Source of the DNA: Tritrichomonas musculus
Taxonomy: Eukaryota > Parabasalia > Tritrichomonadida > Tritrichomonadidae
Reading direction: 5' to 3'
Length of the DNA: 64,000 nucleotides
Assembly: GCA_039105265.1 (NCBI GenBank)
Contig: JAPFFF010000061.1
Location: 1-64,000 of the forward strand
Positions within the stretch are counted from its first letter, which is position 1. Each line of letters starts with the position of its first letter. The position numbers were made by a program, and so were the translations under genes. Below, piece after piece: positions 11,101 to 20,800 of the stretch. Under the pieces are notes generated by a model that had not been told where the DNA came from, ran no database searches, and was given only the letters and a program-made list of their open reading frames with translations.

Positions 11101-14027
11101 CATTCATGAAGATATATGAAGATCAAGAATTAGGTAAATGCCATCTTTGTGGCGAACACTTCTCATGGACTAATAAGCCAACATTAGATCGAATCAATAA
11201 TGAAATAGGTCATGAATTATCCAATTGCAAACTTGCTTGTGAAGTATGTAATAGCCTTCGTGCAGATGATGATGACAAGGTTACTCGTTTAAGAATCCAG
11301 CTCAAGAAGTTCTGTAAAGTGAATCATTTGCCAATGACTATTACCAATGAAGCTGAATATTATCGTTTACGTGCTGGTATAACTGGTGGTCTTTCAAATG
11401 TTATGCATCGAGTCAATCTTAGAGGTGAGACTTGCATTACACGTTTATATTTTGATGAAGAAGCTAATAAAGTTGTTGTCAGATATACTGATAATGTTGT
11501 TTCACATGTAGTTGGAGTTGATTTCAATTCATTGTATCCTTCAGCATGTTCTGGTAATTGGCATTCATTCAACAAATATCATGGAGGTATCATGTACATG
11601 CCAGGTTCAATGTTAAATTCATATGATTGCTATGATGAGAATGGTAAGCGGAAACCAAATGTATATCATACTTGTATGAGTATAATCAATTCCAAACATA
11701 GGTTTGATAAGAATCCCAAATTCATCTTTCATGCAACTGTTAAGTTAGAATGTCCCAAAGATTTGATTAATGATTTCATTAATTTCCCACCTGTATTTCG
11801 CAATTTTGAGATCAAAAATGATGAAGATATAATCGGTTCATACATGTACAAATATGGTAAAGACAATAATATCCATTCAGTTGACAAATCTGATACCAAG
11901 TTAACGATGACTCTTGATACAAGAGGTGAATTCAAGACATTTGGTTGCTATTATTTATGGTTTCTCATTGACCATGGTTTGAAAGTTGTTGATATCCAGA
12001 ATGTTACAATATATGATTGCCATAGAGGTTTCAATGCATTCGTTAATGAGTTTATGGGAGAACGTCAGAAGATATTAAGTGGAGAGAAACCTGGAAATGA
12101 GAAGTTCTTTAAAATTAGTATGAATGGATCTTATGGATATGATGGTCTCAATACAGAACATTATGATAAAGTCAAGATTGTAGATCGTGATAGAGCCTTC
12201 ATTGACATTGCAAGTGAGACTTATGTAAATGGATATCCAATTGGAAATGATTCATATATGATTCAACGTAAGCCCAAGAATTTCCGATGTAAGACATGTG
12301 TTCAAGAGTCATTCTTCACTCTTGATAATGCAAAGTATTGGTATTTGGTTTTCATTTATGACTTCCTTTTCAAATGTTTAGATGTTGAAAGAATGCATTT
12401 CACATCATGTGATACAGATAGTGTTTACTTTGCAATTGCTGGAGATATGAATAGACATGGTGAGCAAGTCTTCGATGCAATCGTTAAAGATAAAGAATTC
12501 TATGATAAATATGTTTATCAATTCATGCCAAATCCAGCTATTGGAACCGTTGCTGATGAGAAGAAAATATTGGGTGCTGCTGTTGAAAAATATGGTGATA
12601 ATCAAGTTGCATTATGTCCTAAATGTTATACAATTTGGAATAATAAAGAAGATGGTTCCCTAGAAACTAAATCATTGAAAGTCAAAGGTGTATCATTGAA
12701 GCAAAATTGTAAAATCCATCCATCAAGTTATCTTAGTGTAATCAATGATAACAAAGTCTTTAAGGGTAAGAATATTAATCTCCAAATGAATCGTAAACAT
12801 AATTCTGATGGAAAGATTTCAATACAAATGTCTAAGGTAACTATTAAGAAGAATGCGTTGGCTGGATTTCATAACAAAATGATAGTATTGGAAGATCAAA
12901 CTTGCCTTCCATTCATTAAAGGTTTGACTGCTAAAGATGTCGTTTTCAAATCATGTGAAGAGTATGCTAAAGAATGTGAAAATGAATTCAAAAATATAAT
13001 GAACAATAAAGATTTAGATGCTGAATTACTTGAACTTGGAAAGAATATTTCTGAAAATGAAAGTGAGGTCTCTGCAAATGGAAATTCAAATAATATCCCA
13101 ACTTATATAAATGATTTTGATGAGAGCCATTGGGATTTACCATTGAGAACTAGATTTGATGAGAACTTCAAGATTACATTCAATAAGTCCAAACATGGAT
13201 CCTGTGATGGTAAACATATTGGTGACATTAAATGTAGAAATCAGACTGGAATGGTTTTGAGTGTAAATGAAACTCCTGGGTTTGCAGTGATTGACATTGA
13301 TATTAATAAGAAGTTGCCTCAAAAGAAAAGATTTGAAATCAAGCAATCAATAATTAGTAAACTCTCTGAAGATGATATCATTATTGAGACTGGAAGTGGT
13401 AGTCTTCATATTTATGCAAATCATAATATTCCAGGTTTATATAAGAATGCATATGTCAAATGTTTCGAATGTGATGAGTTTGATATAGATTACTTTGCTT
13501 CTGTTGATTGCAATTCATATCATGGTCTAATGCTTCCTGATTCTGAAAATGAGAATGGAAGATATGAATTCTATCAAGGTAATTGGGATTCAGTTATCAA
13601 GAGAACGGCAACAGATGTAATCAAATCTTTAGGTGTTGAGTTGGATCTTTCAGGTAAAAATAGTAAAGAATATGATGATGATGATGAACCGTTTTGCGAA
13701 GCAAATTTCCCAAAGGGAATAACATACCTTCCTGTAGATGAAGAGATGAAGTTGGTTGATGGATTATTTGGTATGGAAGTTCACAATTATGCTTCAAAAA
13801 TAGATGATAGACTTACTTTGTTACCATTGTTTGGAGCAATTAAGTGTCTATCACCAGATAATAGAGATAAAGCATTTTATAATGTTGAGTTCAAATGTAA
13901 TTTGACATGCAAAGCTTCAATGAATTTCGAAACAGTCAAGAAAGATGCAAAACATTCAAATATCAATGTATTGTATAAGATCCTTAGATTATATAATCCA
14001 GAATATTACAAGAAAGTATTACATTAA
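8130..14027 (+). CDS. Protein-primed-type DNA polymerase B fused to AEP primase domain
   Basis: 1965 residues. Visible in order: an N-terminal Death-fold-like segment (about 15-75, LALMLGISEETLEAIIDEF); a DGLCWYRF region (about 420) typical of large Polinton polymerases; a Cys/His cluster (about 563-585); exonuclease motifs YDFETME (about 635), GFNSAKFDSN (734) and YNDNDVEMM (880); an HNH-type CxxC zinc module (about 1004-1055); polymerase motifs A VDFNSLYPSA (1130), B KISMNGSYGYD (1327) and C CDTDSVYF (1427). The C-terminus has archaeo-eukaryotic primase motifs VIDIDINK (1720), TGSGSLHIYAN (1754) and FDIDYFA (1784). It replicates the element in the Polinton scheme. The stop overlaps the convergent integrase gene by 4 bases. 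The polymerase core is clearly distinct from the inner copy although both ends are related. Confidence 0.93.
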   Translation: MSQPTIDNRQEIDEQPVDDVWNLALMLGISEETLEAIIDEFPYNSEFEDNVIDRILDFIIPKLDEMGYDGDATYGSVYWFAKGYNAKKEAEAIEAEAIEELMNLPFQPEIKYLGIPHAPKHPKAPKRYIDSNDSAYLNYIKRKHFNVKDKVNDKIRDILRKRFNEKIEKENTQIHVSKTNYKRMLDDLRKQTVLLRPLAPKEMLELKPYAQKMFENQNQELLEYFENYGHEFKSIDEENLKVNEPYDEEKALECLENARRKYPKDYEVVEKNQKKDPMMVYYLNKIHKLDDIFEFLDNVVYKRERKPFRLTFEMGGVFEVPEKNYLQDFEEVYNYEAREIIPTRIKFADTIPIIVQFSTDLEKIKYYIETNIHNHSTTASNVKLIYVSNIAFISHRLPKVSGKIKNLPPAFLKSQFIITDNEDDGLCWYRFLAICLDPKLSKTKKYYLKDRTSAARKLFCKDHGIEYTTRPTKAAQELLKSFEGMTLDEMKESAKKHEINVNIYCYLQSEDENGKDSSYFDIQEQWHDDKFENTFSALLFSQENVIHIMYISDAERLTKLLVCPQCKSYVVRNDNGHGKRRMDIHKAHCDGKFHKNYIPERVSMPYCPHILNHPVYEYCVAHDLKWQPQRYYMTYDFETMEQSVDEKSGKSTVINSRLIPLSVSCCIKSSKCLLTRHFDARSKDFIPEWLTFMFERAYEIVDDKVQLMKDMLKISDVEVIKKLDKGLLDIPVLGFNSAKFDSNLFKEYFNYTHHDMQWKVDNSSLIGTTSSLKQFILKTSTDKGVIGLRFIDAQAFISGGTLKQFGVDFGGAENSVKGTFPYEAVNSENFDDVLSMSEPFKHKDFHSYLNQKNALSNKEYEEYLEDSKRFIDRWEYLLAYNDNDVEMMIKPIDNLIEMNAKYGVDMLSNLSLSRNASEIKYAMAYKNFDIDYDYGVLNSKNTFKPTKEWWTYKVNSYYSQDEKWNLKQEKSKQPKPLRDLSKCVSEADFDTFMKIYEDQELGKCHLCGEHFSWTNKPTLDRINNEIGHELSNCKLACEVCNSLRADDDDKVTRLRIQLKKFCKVNHLPMTITNEAEYYRLRAGITGGLSNVMHRVNLRGETCITRLYFDEEANKVVVRYTDNVVSHVVGVDFNSLYPSACSGNWHSFNKYHGGIMYMPGSMLNSYDCYDENGKRKPNVYHTCMSIINSKHRFDKNPKFIFHATVKLECPKDLINDFINFPPVFRNFEIKNDEDIIGSYMYKYGKDNNIHSVDKSDTKLTMTLDTRGEFKTFGCYYLWFLIDHGLKVVDIQNVTIYDCHRGFNAFVNEFMGERQKILSGEKPGNEKFFKISMNGSYGYDGLNTEHYDKVKIVDRDRAFIDIASETYVNGYPIGNDSYMIQRKPKNFRCKTCVQESFFTLDNAKYWYLVFIYDFLFKCLDVERMHFTSCDTDSVYFAIAGDMNRHGEQVFDAIVKDKEFYDKYVYQFMPNPAIGTVADEKKILGAAVEKYGDNQVALCPKCYTIWNNKEDGSLETKSLKVKGVSLKQNCKIHPSSYLSVINDNKVFKGKNINLQMNRKHNSDGKISIQMSKVTIKKNALAGFHNKMIVLEDQTCLPFIKGLTAKDVVFKSCEEYAKECENEFKNIMNNKDLDAELLELGKNISENESEVSANGNSNNIPTYINDFDESHWDLPLRTRFDENFKITFNKSKHGSCDGKHIGDIKCRNQTGMVLSVNETPGFAVIDIDINKKLPQKKRFEIKQSIISKLSEDDIIIETGSGSLHIYANHNIPGLYKNAYVKCFECDEFDIDYFASVDCNSYHGLMLPDSENENGRYEFYQGNWDSVIKRTATDVIKSLGVELDLSGKNSKEYDDDDEPFCEANFPKGITYLPVDEEMKLVDGLFGMEVHNYASKIDDRLTLLPLFGAIKCLSPDNRDKAFYNVEFKCNLTCKASMNFETVKKDAKHSNINVLYKILRLYNPEYYKKVLH

Positions 14028-15889
14028 ATGTCAATTGCAAGTTTGCACCTGGGAATCATTTGTCTATTTTTGTTCTCATCTTCGACTTCATAATATCCTC
14101 CATGGTAGTCAACAATGTGATACTTTCCTGGTTGAATGATAGATCTTCTTTTAGCCATTGAATCCTTTTCATTATAAAGCTTCACTGGTGTGCCATTCTC
14201 TAGTTTAAATCCAGCTCTACTTGTAACCTTTTCATTCTCTTTCATGATTTGTCTAATGATATAGTTCTCTATTTCTTCATCATCTTGGACCATTTGTGGT
14301 GTAACATCAAAGCCAACATATTTGGATAACGTTGCATGAGGTACATTGTTATATTGATTGACAAGCTCTTTCATGATATTTGGTGTAATGATTCCAACTT
14401 CAATGTGGTATGCCATGTCTCGAAGTGTGCGAATCACTCTATCAAGAATCCCTAAAGAACCATGCATTGGATCTGTTTTCGATTGCTTTTGTTCCTTTTT
14501 CATGAAGTCTGGATATACACCCATTTTCATTCTTGGGACTGGTTTGAATTCAATGTTATGAGAATCATAGTAAGCCCATGTGTCATGTGCATCGAAAGCT
14601 TTCTCTCCATCACCTTGAAGGTATCGAACATCCATTCCTGATTTGATTAATGAGTCCAAAGCATTGATGTATGTGTCTGCATTTTTAGAATATCTCATGT
14701 AATGCTGTTCTTGATTGTCGTGATTAGTTGTGGTGGATACAGGTTTATTCATTGGGGCTGCATATAAGAATCTAGTGTTGACATTAATTGCAATGAGATA
14801 TGCATACTTATCACAAAACATTATGTCAATGATGTAAGTCTTTTTTGGGCAAACCTTGTGAAGTTGATATAGCTTCTTATTCTGCTTTAATGGAAAGTAT
14901 GATGTTGTAAATGAATCAGGAGACTTAATATTTGGATATTTAGATTTCAATGCTTTAACTTTCTTTGGTGATTTGAAACCAATAGAATTAACTTGAATCT
15001 TCTCTGGAGCAATGTTGGATGGATGCTTTTCAATGTAGGTTTGATACCAATCTTCAATTGATGTAAACGAATCAGGCCAACCTTTAGTTAGCTTTTGAAA
15101 GTCAGCGAATGACATTGGATGTCTCTCATCTGAATGTGTTTTAAGGTATTTGATAAGCTTGTCTTCAAATGTGTCATCGTAAGCTATAGTTGGTCTAGGT
15201 CTTTGAGGTTGTGGTTTGCCTCTTTGGGTTGGTGGTATCCATCTTTCATTATATTCTCTCCATAATTTAGTCATATCTTCTGGATGAATATTCCAATCTC
15301 TGAATACATTATTTGCATAGAATTTAGTCTTACTCTTCTGCATTTTGAGATTAAGGAGCCTATTTAATTCCTCATGAGCTGCTTGCAATCCTTGTTCACG
15401 CCTTTCAATCCTCTCACGTTTTCTACGTTCTTGTTTCTCAATAGCTTGACGTTTCTTGCGTTCTTGATATTCAATGATCTGTTTCTTTGTATATTCCATA
15501 TATTCAATGACTTCTTTGTTGATTGTTGTGACATTTACTTTAATGAAATTGCTCAATACATTCTCATCTAAATTAAATCTAGGCTTGTCATAAAGATGTT
15601 TACGTTGATACCATTTAATGATTCTGTCACGAATAAATCTTGAAAATGTTGAATGGCTGTTGAGAAGATTATTTATTAATTCCAATGTTCTCGGTTGCTT
15701 ATAATAATCTGTAAATGGATCATCATCATCGTCATCAAAATTATCATCAAACCAGCCAGCATAATTATGATCATGCAATCTATCAAAATTATCTGAATGG
15801 TCTACACTACTTGGCCCCCAAAGTATTGAATTCTTGATGTATTGAATGATGTGATCCACGTTATTGTTGAGTTCGTAAGTTTGATTCAT
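14024..15889 (-). CDS. Polinton integrase (retroviral-type RVE core)
   Basis: 621 residues. The N-terminal third has a charged coiled-coil (about 125-185, rich in Glu, Lys, Arg and Gln). The catalytic core begins near 345 (TYIIDIMFCDKYAYLIAINV), then has the second acidic site in LQGDGEKAFDAHDTW, and a helix GILDRVIRTLRDMAYHI at the third site. A small beta-barrel/chromo-like tail follows (VKLYNEKDSMAKRRSIIQPG). Such integrases cut and join the element ends, giving 5-6 bp target duplications. It is convergent with the polymerase gene, as in the inner element, and aligns well with it through the core. Confidence 0.92.
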   Translation of the reverse strand: MNQTYELNNNVDHIIQYIKNSILWGPSSVDHSDNFDRLHDHNYAGWFDDNFDDDDDDPFTDYYKQPRTLELINNLLNSHSTFSRFIRDRIIKWYQRKHLYDKPRFNLDENVLSNFIKVNVTTINKEVIEYMEYTKKQIIEYQERKKRQAIEKQERRKRERIERREQGLQAAHEELNRLLNLKMQKSKTKFYANNVFRDWNIHPEDMTKLWREYNERWIPPTQRGKPQPQRPRPTIAYDDTFEDKLIKYLKTHSDERHPMSFADFQKLTKGWPDSFTSIEDWYQTYIEKHPSNIAPEKIQVNSIGFKSPKKVKALKSKYPNIKSPDSFTTSYFPLKQNKKLYQLHKVCPKKTYIIDIMFCDKYAYLIAINVNTRFLYAAPMNKPVSTTTNHDNQEQHYMRYSKNADTYINALDSLIKSGMDVRYLQGDGEKAFDAHDTWAYYDSHNIEFKPVPRMKMGVYPDFMKKEQKQSKTDPMHGSLGILDRVIRTLRDMAYHIEVGIITPNIMKELVNQYNNVPHATLSKYVGFDVTPQMVQDDEEIENYIIRQIMKENEKVTSRAGFKLENGTPVKLYNEKDSMAKRRSIIQPGKYHIVDYHGGYYEVEDENKNRQMIPRCKLAIDI

Positions 15890-15950
15890 TTGGTTTTTGT
15901 TAAAGAGATGTTTATATGTTTGCTGTTGATATTTTAATGAGAGCCAAAGA

Positions 15951-16205
15951 ATGGAATCAAATACAAATGAAAATGAAACATTAGTATTACCACCATTAAA
16001 GAAAAGACATGAACGTAAATCATTTGCAACGCAGACATTGAAGATGATTGCATCAAGATTGCAGTATTATCGAAAGATCTTAAGTGAACCAGAATCTGAC
16101 AATCCTAAGAAAATGAAACAACGTGAACGAATCCAAAAGAAATATGATCATTGCATGAAAGTCCGCAAACTACTCAATAGAGCTGCTGCTAATAGGTATA
16201 TCTGA
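15951..16205 (+). CDS. Small basic conserved Polinton protein
   Basis: 84 residues, strongly basic. It shares with the inner-element protein at 24850-25119 the blocks LPPLKKRHERKSFATQTLK, SRLQYYRKILSEPE and KVRKLL(N/T)RAxANRYI. The two differ mainly at the N-terminus and in a short linker. The gene is always placed between the integrase (divergent, 60-70 bases away) and the conserved Cys protein. High Lys/Arg content suggests binding to nucleic acid. A role as terminal or DNA-condensing protein is conceivable, but nothing in the sequence proves it. The family is otherwise unrecognised. Confidence 0.75.
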   Translation: MESNTNENETLVLPPLKKRHERKSFATQTLKMIASRLQYYRKILSEPESDNPKKMKQRERIQKKYDHCMKVRKLLNRAAANRYI

Positions 16206-16257
16206 AAGATAATATGTCCAAAGGACTACCTCTAATAACTTTTTAACGAAGACACAA

Positions 16258-16479
16258 ATGAATATGAATGAGAGGTTCGTTCCATTGGTTGGTTTCGAGA
16301 ATGATTACGAAATTATGATTGAAAGTCCAAATATCATTAAGCGAAAAGGTATCAAATCATTCAAGGGAATTGTTGGAGAATATTATAACAGAGATGGAAT
16401 CGTTGCTGTTGAATTGAATGGTAAGATGTATCTCAAAAATGATTTGATTGAAAGACAATTTAAAAAAATTAGATGCTAA
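16258..16479 (+). CDS. NUMOD4-like single-domain protein
   Basis: 73 residues. The start (RFVPLVGFENDYEIMIESP) matches the NUMOD4 module that precedes HNH homing-type nucleases in this window (IVEFVPLLDFEDYYEI at 38056 and IQFVPLKGFEDDYEI at 41061). A short second half (VAVELNGKMYLKNDLIERQF) matches their repeat-like DNA-contact module, but no HNH part follows. It could be a stand-alone DNA-binding regulator or the remainder of a nuclease gene. It is absent from the same position in the inner element. Confidence 0.7.
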   Translation: MNMNERFVPLVGFENDYEIMIESPNIIKRKGIKSFKGIVGEYYNRDGIVAVELNGKMYLKNDLIERQFKKIRC

Positions 16480-16501
16480 ATCTATTTTTGCATTAATGAA
16501 A

Positions 16502-17167
16502 ATGACAGGAACACTTAGACAAGCACGTATACTATCCAGTGAGACAGATAATACGATAAAGCAAAATCAAGAAACTAATGTAAACATTAATATCAAACCA
16601 GGTCATCCAAGAGCAAATTCCATTCCCCTTTATCCAAATGTTCAACCACTGAATCCAAATTCTGAAAGAATATTTGCACCGCAAAATGTAAATTTTATTC
16701 AACCAGAAGTTCCCCAAGGGAATGGTCCAATTACAAATACTCAGATGACGAATCCGGAATATCAATCAGTATCTCCACAACCAACAAACAGTCCTTTCCA
16801 ATTAGCACAAGACAGAGGTATCGCAGATTTGGGAAATGAATTAGATGAGCTTGACAAGAAAAACAGATTTCTTGAAATGCTAGTTGAAATGTATGAGAAC
16901 AATCCATTAAAAGTGAATTCATATGTTGTCTGTGAAAGCAAGTTGTTGATGGAAATGATCAAATTATTAACTGGATGTGAGAAAGTTGAATTAGTCTTGA
17001 ATGAAGATATTGGATGCAGCGGATGCCGTGGAAAATCAGATAAGATCATCTATGTTTCAAAAATATTGGTAACCAAAGAAGGTAAAACCGAAGACCTAAA
17101 ATATGCTCATAATAACATTTACAGTCAATTCATCAAGTATGGAATATCATTGAAAATGGTTTGCTAA
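16502..17167 (+). CDS. Conserved Polinton protein, coiled-coil plus Cys-rich C-terminal domain
   Basis: About 221 residues with the start placed at MTGTLRQARIL by comparison with the inner homologue at 25160 (MTLRAARIL); an upstream in-frame ATG at 16448 overlaps the NUMOD4 gene. Layout: a conserved N-terminal motif (ARILSSETDNTIKQ), a Pro/Asn/Gln-rich disordered middle, a short coiled-coil (GIADLGNELDELDKKNRFLE), then a conserved globular domain with a CGGC-like site (DIGCSGCRGKS) ending SLKMVC. Both copies keep this order. Function unknown. The position between replication genes and KilA-N is fixed in both elements. Confidence 0.75.
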   Translation: MTGTLRQARILSSETDNTIKQNQETNVNINIKPGHPRANSIPLYPNVQPLNPNSERIFAPQNVNFIQPEVPQGNGPITNTQMTNPEYQSVSPQPTNSPFQLAQDRGIADLGNELDELDKKNRFLEMLVEMYENNPLKVNSYVVCESKLLMEMIKLLTGCEKVELVLNEDIGCSGCRGKSDKIIYVSKILVTKEGKTEDLKYAHNNIYSQFIKYGISLKMVC

Positions 17168-17189
17168 AGCAAAAATAATGTTGATATTT

Positions 17190-17490
17190 TTAGAATTGGA
17201 ATTCATCAAAGTATTTGGAGATCTCTTCATGGAGTTTGGATAGATGCTTCTCATTGATATTGATTATGCTTCCATTCATTTTATAATCAGATCCAGGAAA
17301 TATCTTCTTAACCAATAATTTGATATCTTCGTTTGGAGTCATTGCAATTGGAAGATTCTCTCTATAAAACCAGTTCTCATCTGTATTTTTGAAATGCTTA
17401 TTTACTTGTCTGAAGTTGTTTTTATGACGTCTCACAAGATGGAGTATAACATGTTCTGAATCAGTTGAGGGTTCTTTCCAAATCAAATAT
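17190..17490 (-). pseudogene. C-terminal part of the outer element's KilA-N gene
   Basis: About 100 codons on the minus strand that stop at the inner Polinton boundary. It reads EHVILHLVRRHKNNFRQVNK and later KLLVKKIFPGSDYKMNGSI, resembling the C-terminal domains that follow KilA-N in poxvirus and phage proteins. The N-terminal part of the same gene lies beyond the inner element at 39384-39934, and the 5-bp duplication is at the two edges. This identifies the insertion site of the inner Polinton. Confidence 0.85.
17486..17490. repeat. Target site duplication AATAT, left copy
   Basis: AATAT directly precedes the left terminal inverted repeat and is repeated right after the right one at 39379-39383. 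Polintons make 5-6 bp duplications. Confidence 0.85.
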
Positions 17491-17841
17491 ACTACATATA
17501 AAAGAGGTGATTTTAGACCTTCGGTCTAAACTCCCCACTTTCACGTCATTTTGAAGGGATCAGCTTGGAAACCTTGAGAATTCGTTAACGATTCCCGTTG
17601 CTGAGTTGGTGTTAAGAATTGGGTGTTTATGGAATTCAGATTGGATTCGGGAATGAAGGGTTGGAGATGAATTTATGTGATCCTTGAGAATTGATTCGAA
17701 AGTGAAGGTCTGGGAAGTTAGGTCTAAAATCACCGGAGGTCTTGGAGGTTGAGATGTGAGGGTTGATTTGAAGGGTTGGAAGGGGCAGATAGGGATCATA
17801 AGTTTTGCGATAAAGTGGTCTGAGATGATGTGAAAATTTAA
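17491..17841 (+). repeat. Left terminal inverted repeat of inner Polinton (351 bp)
   Basis: Matches the complement of 39028-39378 with 6 mismatches. It begins ACTACATATAAAAGAGG. A stem-loop of 8 bp (TTTAGACC-TTC-GGTCTAAA) lies about 20 bases inside the end. A 79-codon open frame crosses it in both copies, but nothing supports it as a gene. The polymerase start follows 52 bases after the repeat, so the polymerase promoter is in or next to it. Confidence 0.95.
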
Positions 17842-17893
17842 AACGACGGCCTTTGGATATCTTTTATAATATTTTTATTTGACATAAAATAAG

Positions 17894-20800
17894 ATGAGTG
17901 ATGGTAATAATGCTTTAGATGCACATTCTTTTATTGATTTGTTTGATTTGTCGTTGATGCTTGGAATGAGGGATGATGAGATGGATGACATTCTCGTTAA
18001 TGCTGAAGGTGCACCTGAACGACTCAATGAGCCATTGGTGTTATGGATATCGAATACGATACTTGATATGGGTTACAAAGGTGATGATGATTACGATAAT
18101 ATGCATAGGTTTGCGGAAAGGGTTTATAATTATACGAAGGCTTTGAGCGAAATGTGTAAGAGTAAAGGTGATGATGGTTTTGGGCATTTGGTTGATTTAG
18201 CGTTTGTGATTGGCATTACTGAGAAGGAGATGGATGACATTCTCGTTAAAGCTGATGAGGATCCTGAACGAGCCGTTGAACCATTGGCAAGGATGATAGC
18301 ATATACGATAATTGGTATGGGTTATGAAGGTGATGGCGATTATGATAATATGTATATGTTTGGCGAAAGTGTTAAGAATTATACGAAAGCTTTGAATGAA
18401 ATGATTAAGAATAAACCATTACTGAAACCATTACCACCAAAGTTAAACAAAGAACCAAAGAGGTATGTCGATAGTGATGAATATAAACGAAAAGAAGATG
18501 ATGAATTCTTTAAGAAATTCGATAGAGATAGATATAGAGTTCATGTGGATGAAGGCAAGAGTGAGAGGGCTTCAAGGTTTGATCGTTTGATACACAGAAG
18601 AGATAAATCAACTTTGGATTCGATTAGGGAACATGCTAAGGATTTTCGTGAATTTTGGAAGACGGAAGATGCGTTGAGGAATAAGAAAAGAGTTGAAGCT
18701 ATGGAAATCATGAATGCTACACCAAAAGAAATCAATGAAATGAATAAGATAACGTTTGATGAATGGAAAGCAAATAAGGGTAAACAAAAGCAGTTAGTTG
18801 ATGATATCATGGAAAGATTGGAGTTAAGTCCATACAATTGGGAAATCAATTTCGAAGCACTTAACAATGAAGGTAGACGATTGTTGTTTCCGAGATTGAA
18901 GGAGTTCTTTGAAGATACAATTGCGAAATTACCGATAATACAGATGTATAAGATTCAATTTAATGTTAATGGTACATGGAAGTCGTTACCGTTAAAGCCA
19001 GAGACATTCAATAAATTGATGGAAAACTTTACGGAAGAGAATTTTGTGTTTGATCTTGAAAGTAAGGCTCCAGAATTTTTCTATGAGAATGGCGGTGAAG
19101 AGTTGCCAACATGGTCATTGTTTTCAGCACTTAAGTTCTGTTTGTTTGAGAACAAGAGTGGAAATAACGATAGAGGTGGTTCGTTCTTTCAATATCTGAC
19201 GAAGGAGACGGTTCCGAAAAGGGTTGTTGAATATCTTAAGAGGTTGCAGATATTTGATTCGTTGGTGGATGGAAAGGGTAAGCAGAGAAGAGAATTAAAT
19301 GATTGTTGCTTTGTGTATGCGTTAGAGCAAACTGGATGTTACGATAAGGTTACGTTGGACAAGATTCGTTTGAGGATTCGAAATAGGTATTTGTCTCAGA
19401 GTTCTATTAATGAATTGTGTATGGAATTCGGTATACATATCAAGTTAACGTACATTGATGATGATGTAAGTGGCAAAAACAAAAAGAAATCAGTTGAATC
19501 AACGAGTGAAGGTAAACGTAAATGTTACATGGGTGTTGATGAAGCTGAACCAAATAGAACACATCACTTTAACATATATCAGAAGCATTACTTCATTGAA
19601 GAGAAGACGGAGTTCAGTACGTATTACATTAAGCATTTAAGTGAGTGTGATGATGATAAATACAATAAGGAATGGCTTGTAGATCATTGGCGAACAGGTC
19701 GTTATTTCATTACTTCTTCGAATTTAGTTAGAGAATTGTTTAAGCAAAATTACTTTAGACCAATCACTTACGGTCAGTATAAGGTTTTGAATACGGTTTT
19801 CTATAATGATTTACTTAATGAAGAGATAACGGATCTCACTTACGATTCCAAATATTGTACTCGTTTGATGGCTCCATTTGAGAAGAAACCAGTTAAGGGT
19901 GAACCAAAGAAAGTACCACCTACGTACTGGTATGCGGACTTTGAAGCTGATACTTCAGAGGAGTGCCATAGACCATTCATGTGTGTTTTGCATAAGGATA
20001 ACGGGAAGATTAAGAAAGAGTTTAGAGGTGAAGATTGCGATAAAGATCTATTGAACTATTTGCCTGATGGTGCTGTTGTGTACTTTCATAATTTGGCTTA
20101 TGATATCAGGATGATTCGTCCAACTGGTACGTATGAGGATAAGGTTAAGGTTGGAAGTAAGAAGGTCAAGAAGACGATGTATAACGGTATCATTAAATCA
20201 ATCATTAAAGGTACGAAGACGATGATGGCTGATGTAAGGTTTAATGGAAAGGTAATTCATTTCAAGGATACACTTCCGGTATTATCATGTAAGTTGTCAG
20301 AGTTACCAAAGATGTTTGACATTAAAGGTATCAAGAAAGAGTTGTTTCCGTATAACTATTACACTTTGGATAGGTTGAATAGAGGTGGTGTTGGTGTGAT
20401 TTCGGAAGCGGGATTGTTTGAGGTTGAACCTTGGACAGATGAGCAGATGAATGTATTTAAGGAGAACATAGATGGTATTGATGGATGTAGGATTGATGAT
20501 GACCATTTTGATATGTGGAAGTATTGTTCATTTTATTGTCAGCAAGATGTGAATATTTTGAGAGAAGGCTTTAATAAATTCAGGAATGGTTTCATTGAGG
20601 ATTTCGATATTGATCCGTTTAAGTTCATTTCGATATCGTCTTTGGCTAATGAAGTGTTTAAGCAAAGGGTCTATTATCCTAATCGTAATTTGTTTGAGTT
20701 AGGTGGAGTCGTTAGAAAGTTTTGCTCAAGGGCTATATATGGAGGTAGATGCATGACGGCTTACAATAAGAAATGGCATACAACGGTACCTTTGTGTGAT

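Noticed and set aside
17560-17799. 79-codon open frame in the left terminal repeat and its twin at 39070-39309
   Set aside because: The identical frames follow from the terminal repeats being near-identical. The Pro/Thr/Ser composition has no domain, and half of the differences between the repeat copies alter residues. No support as a gene.
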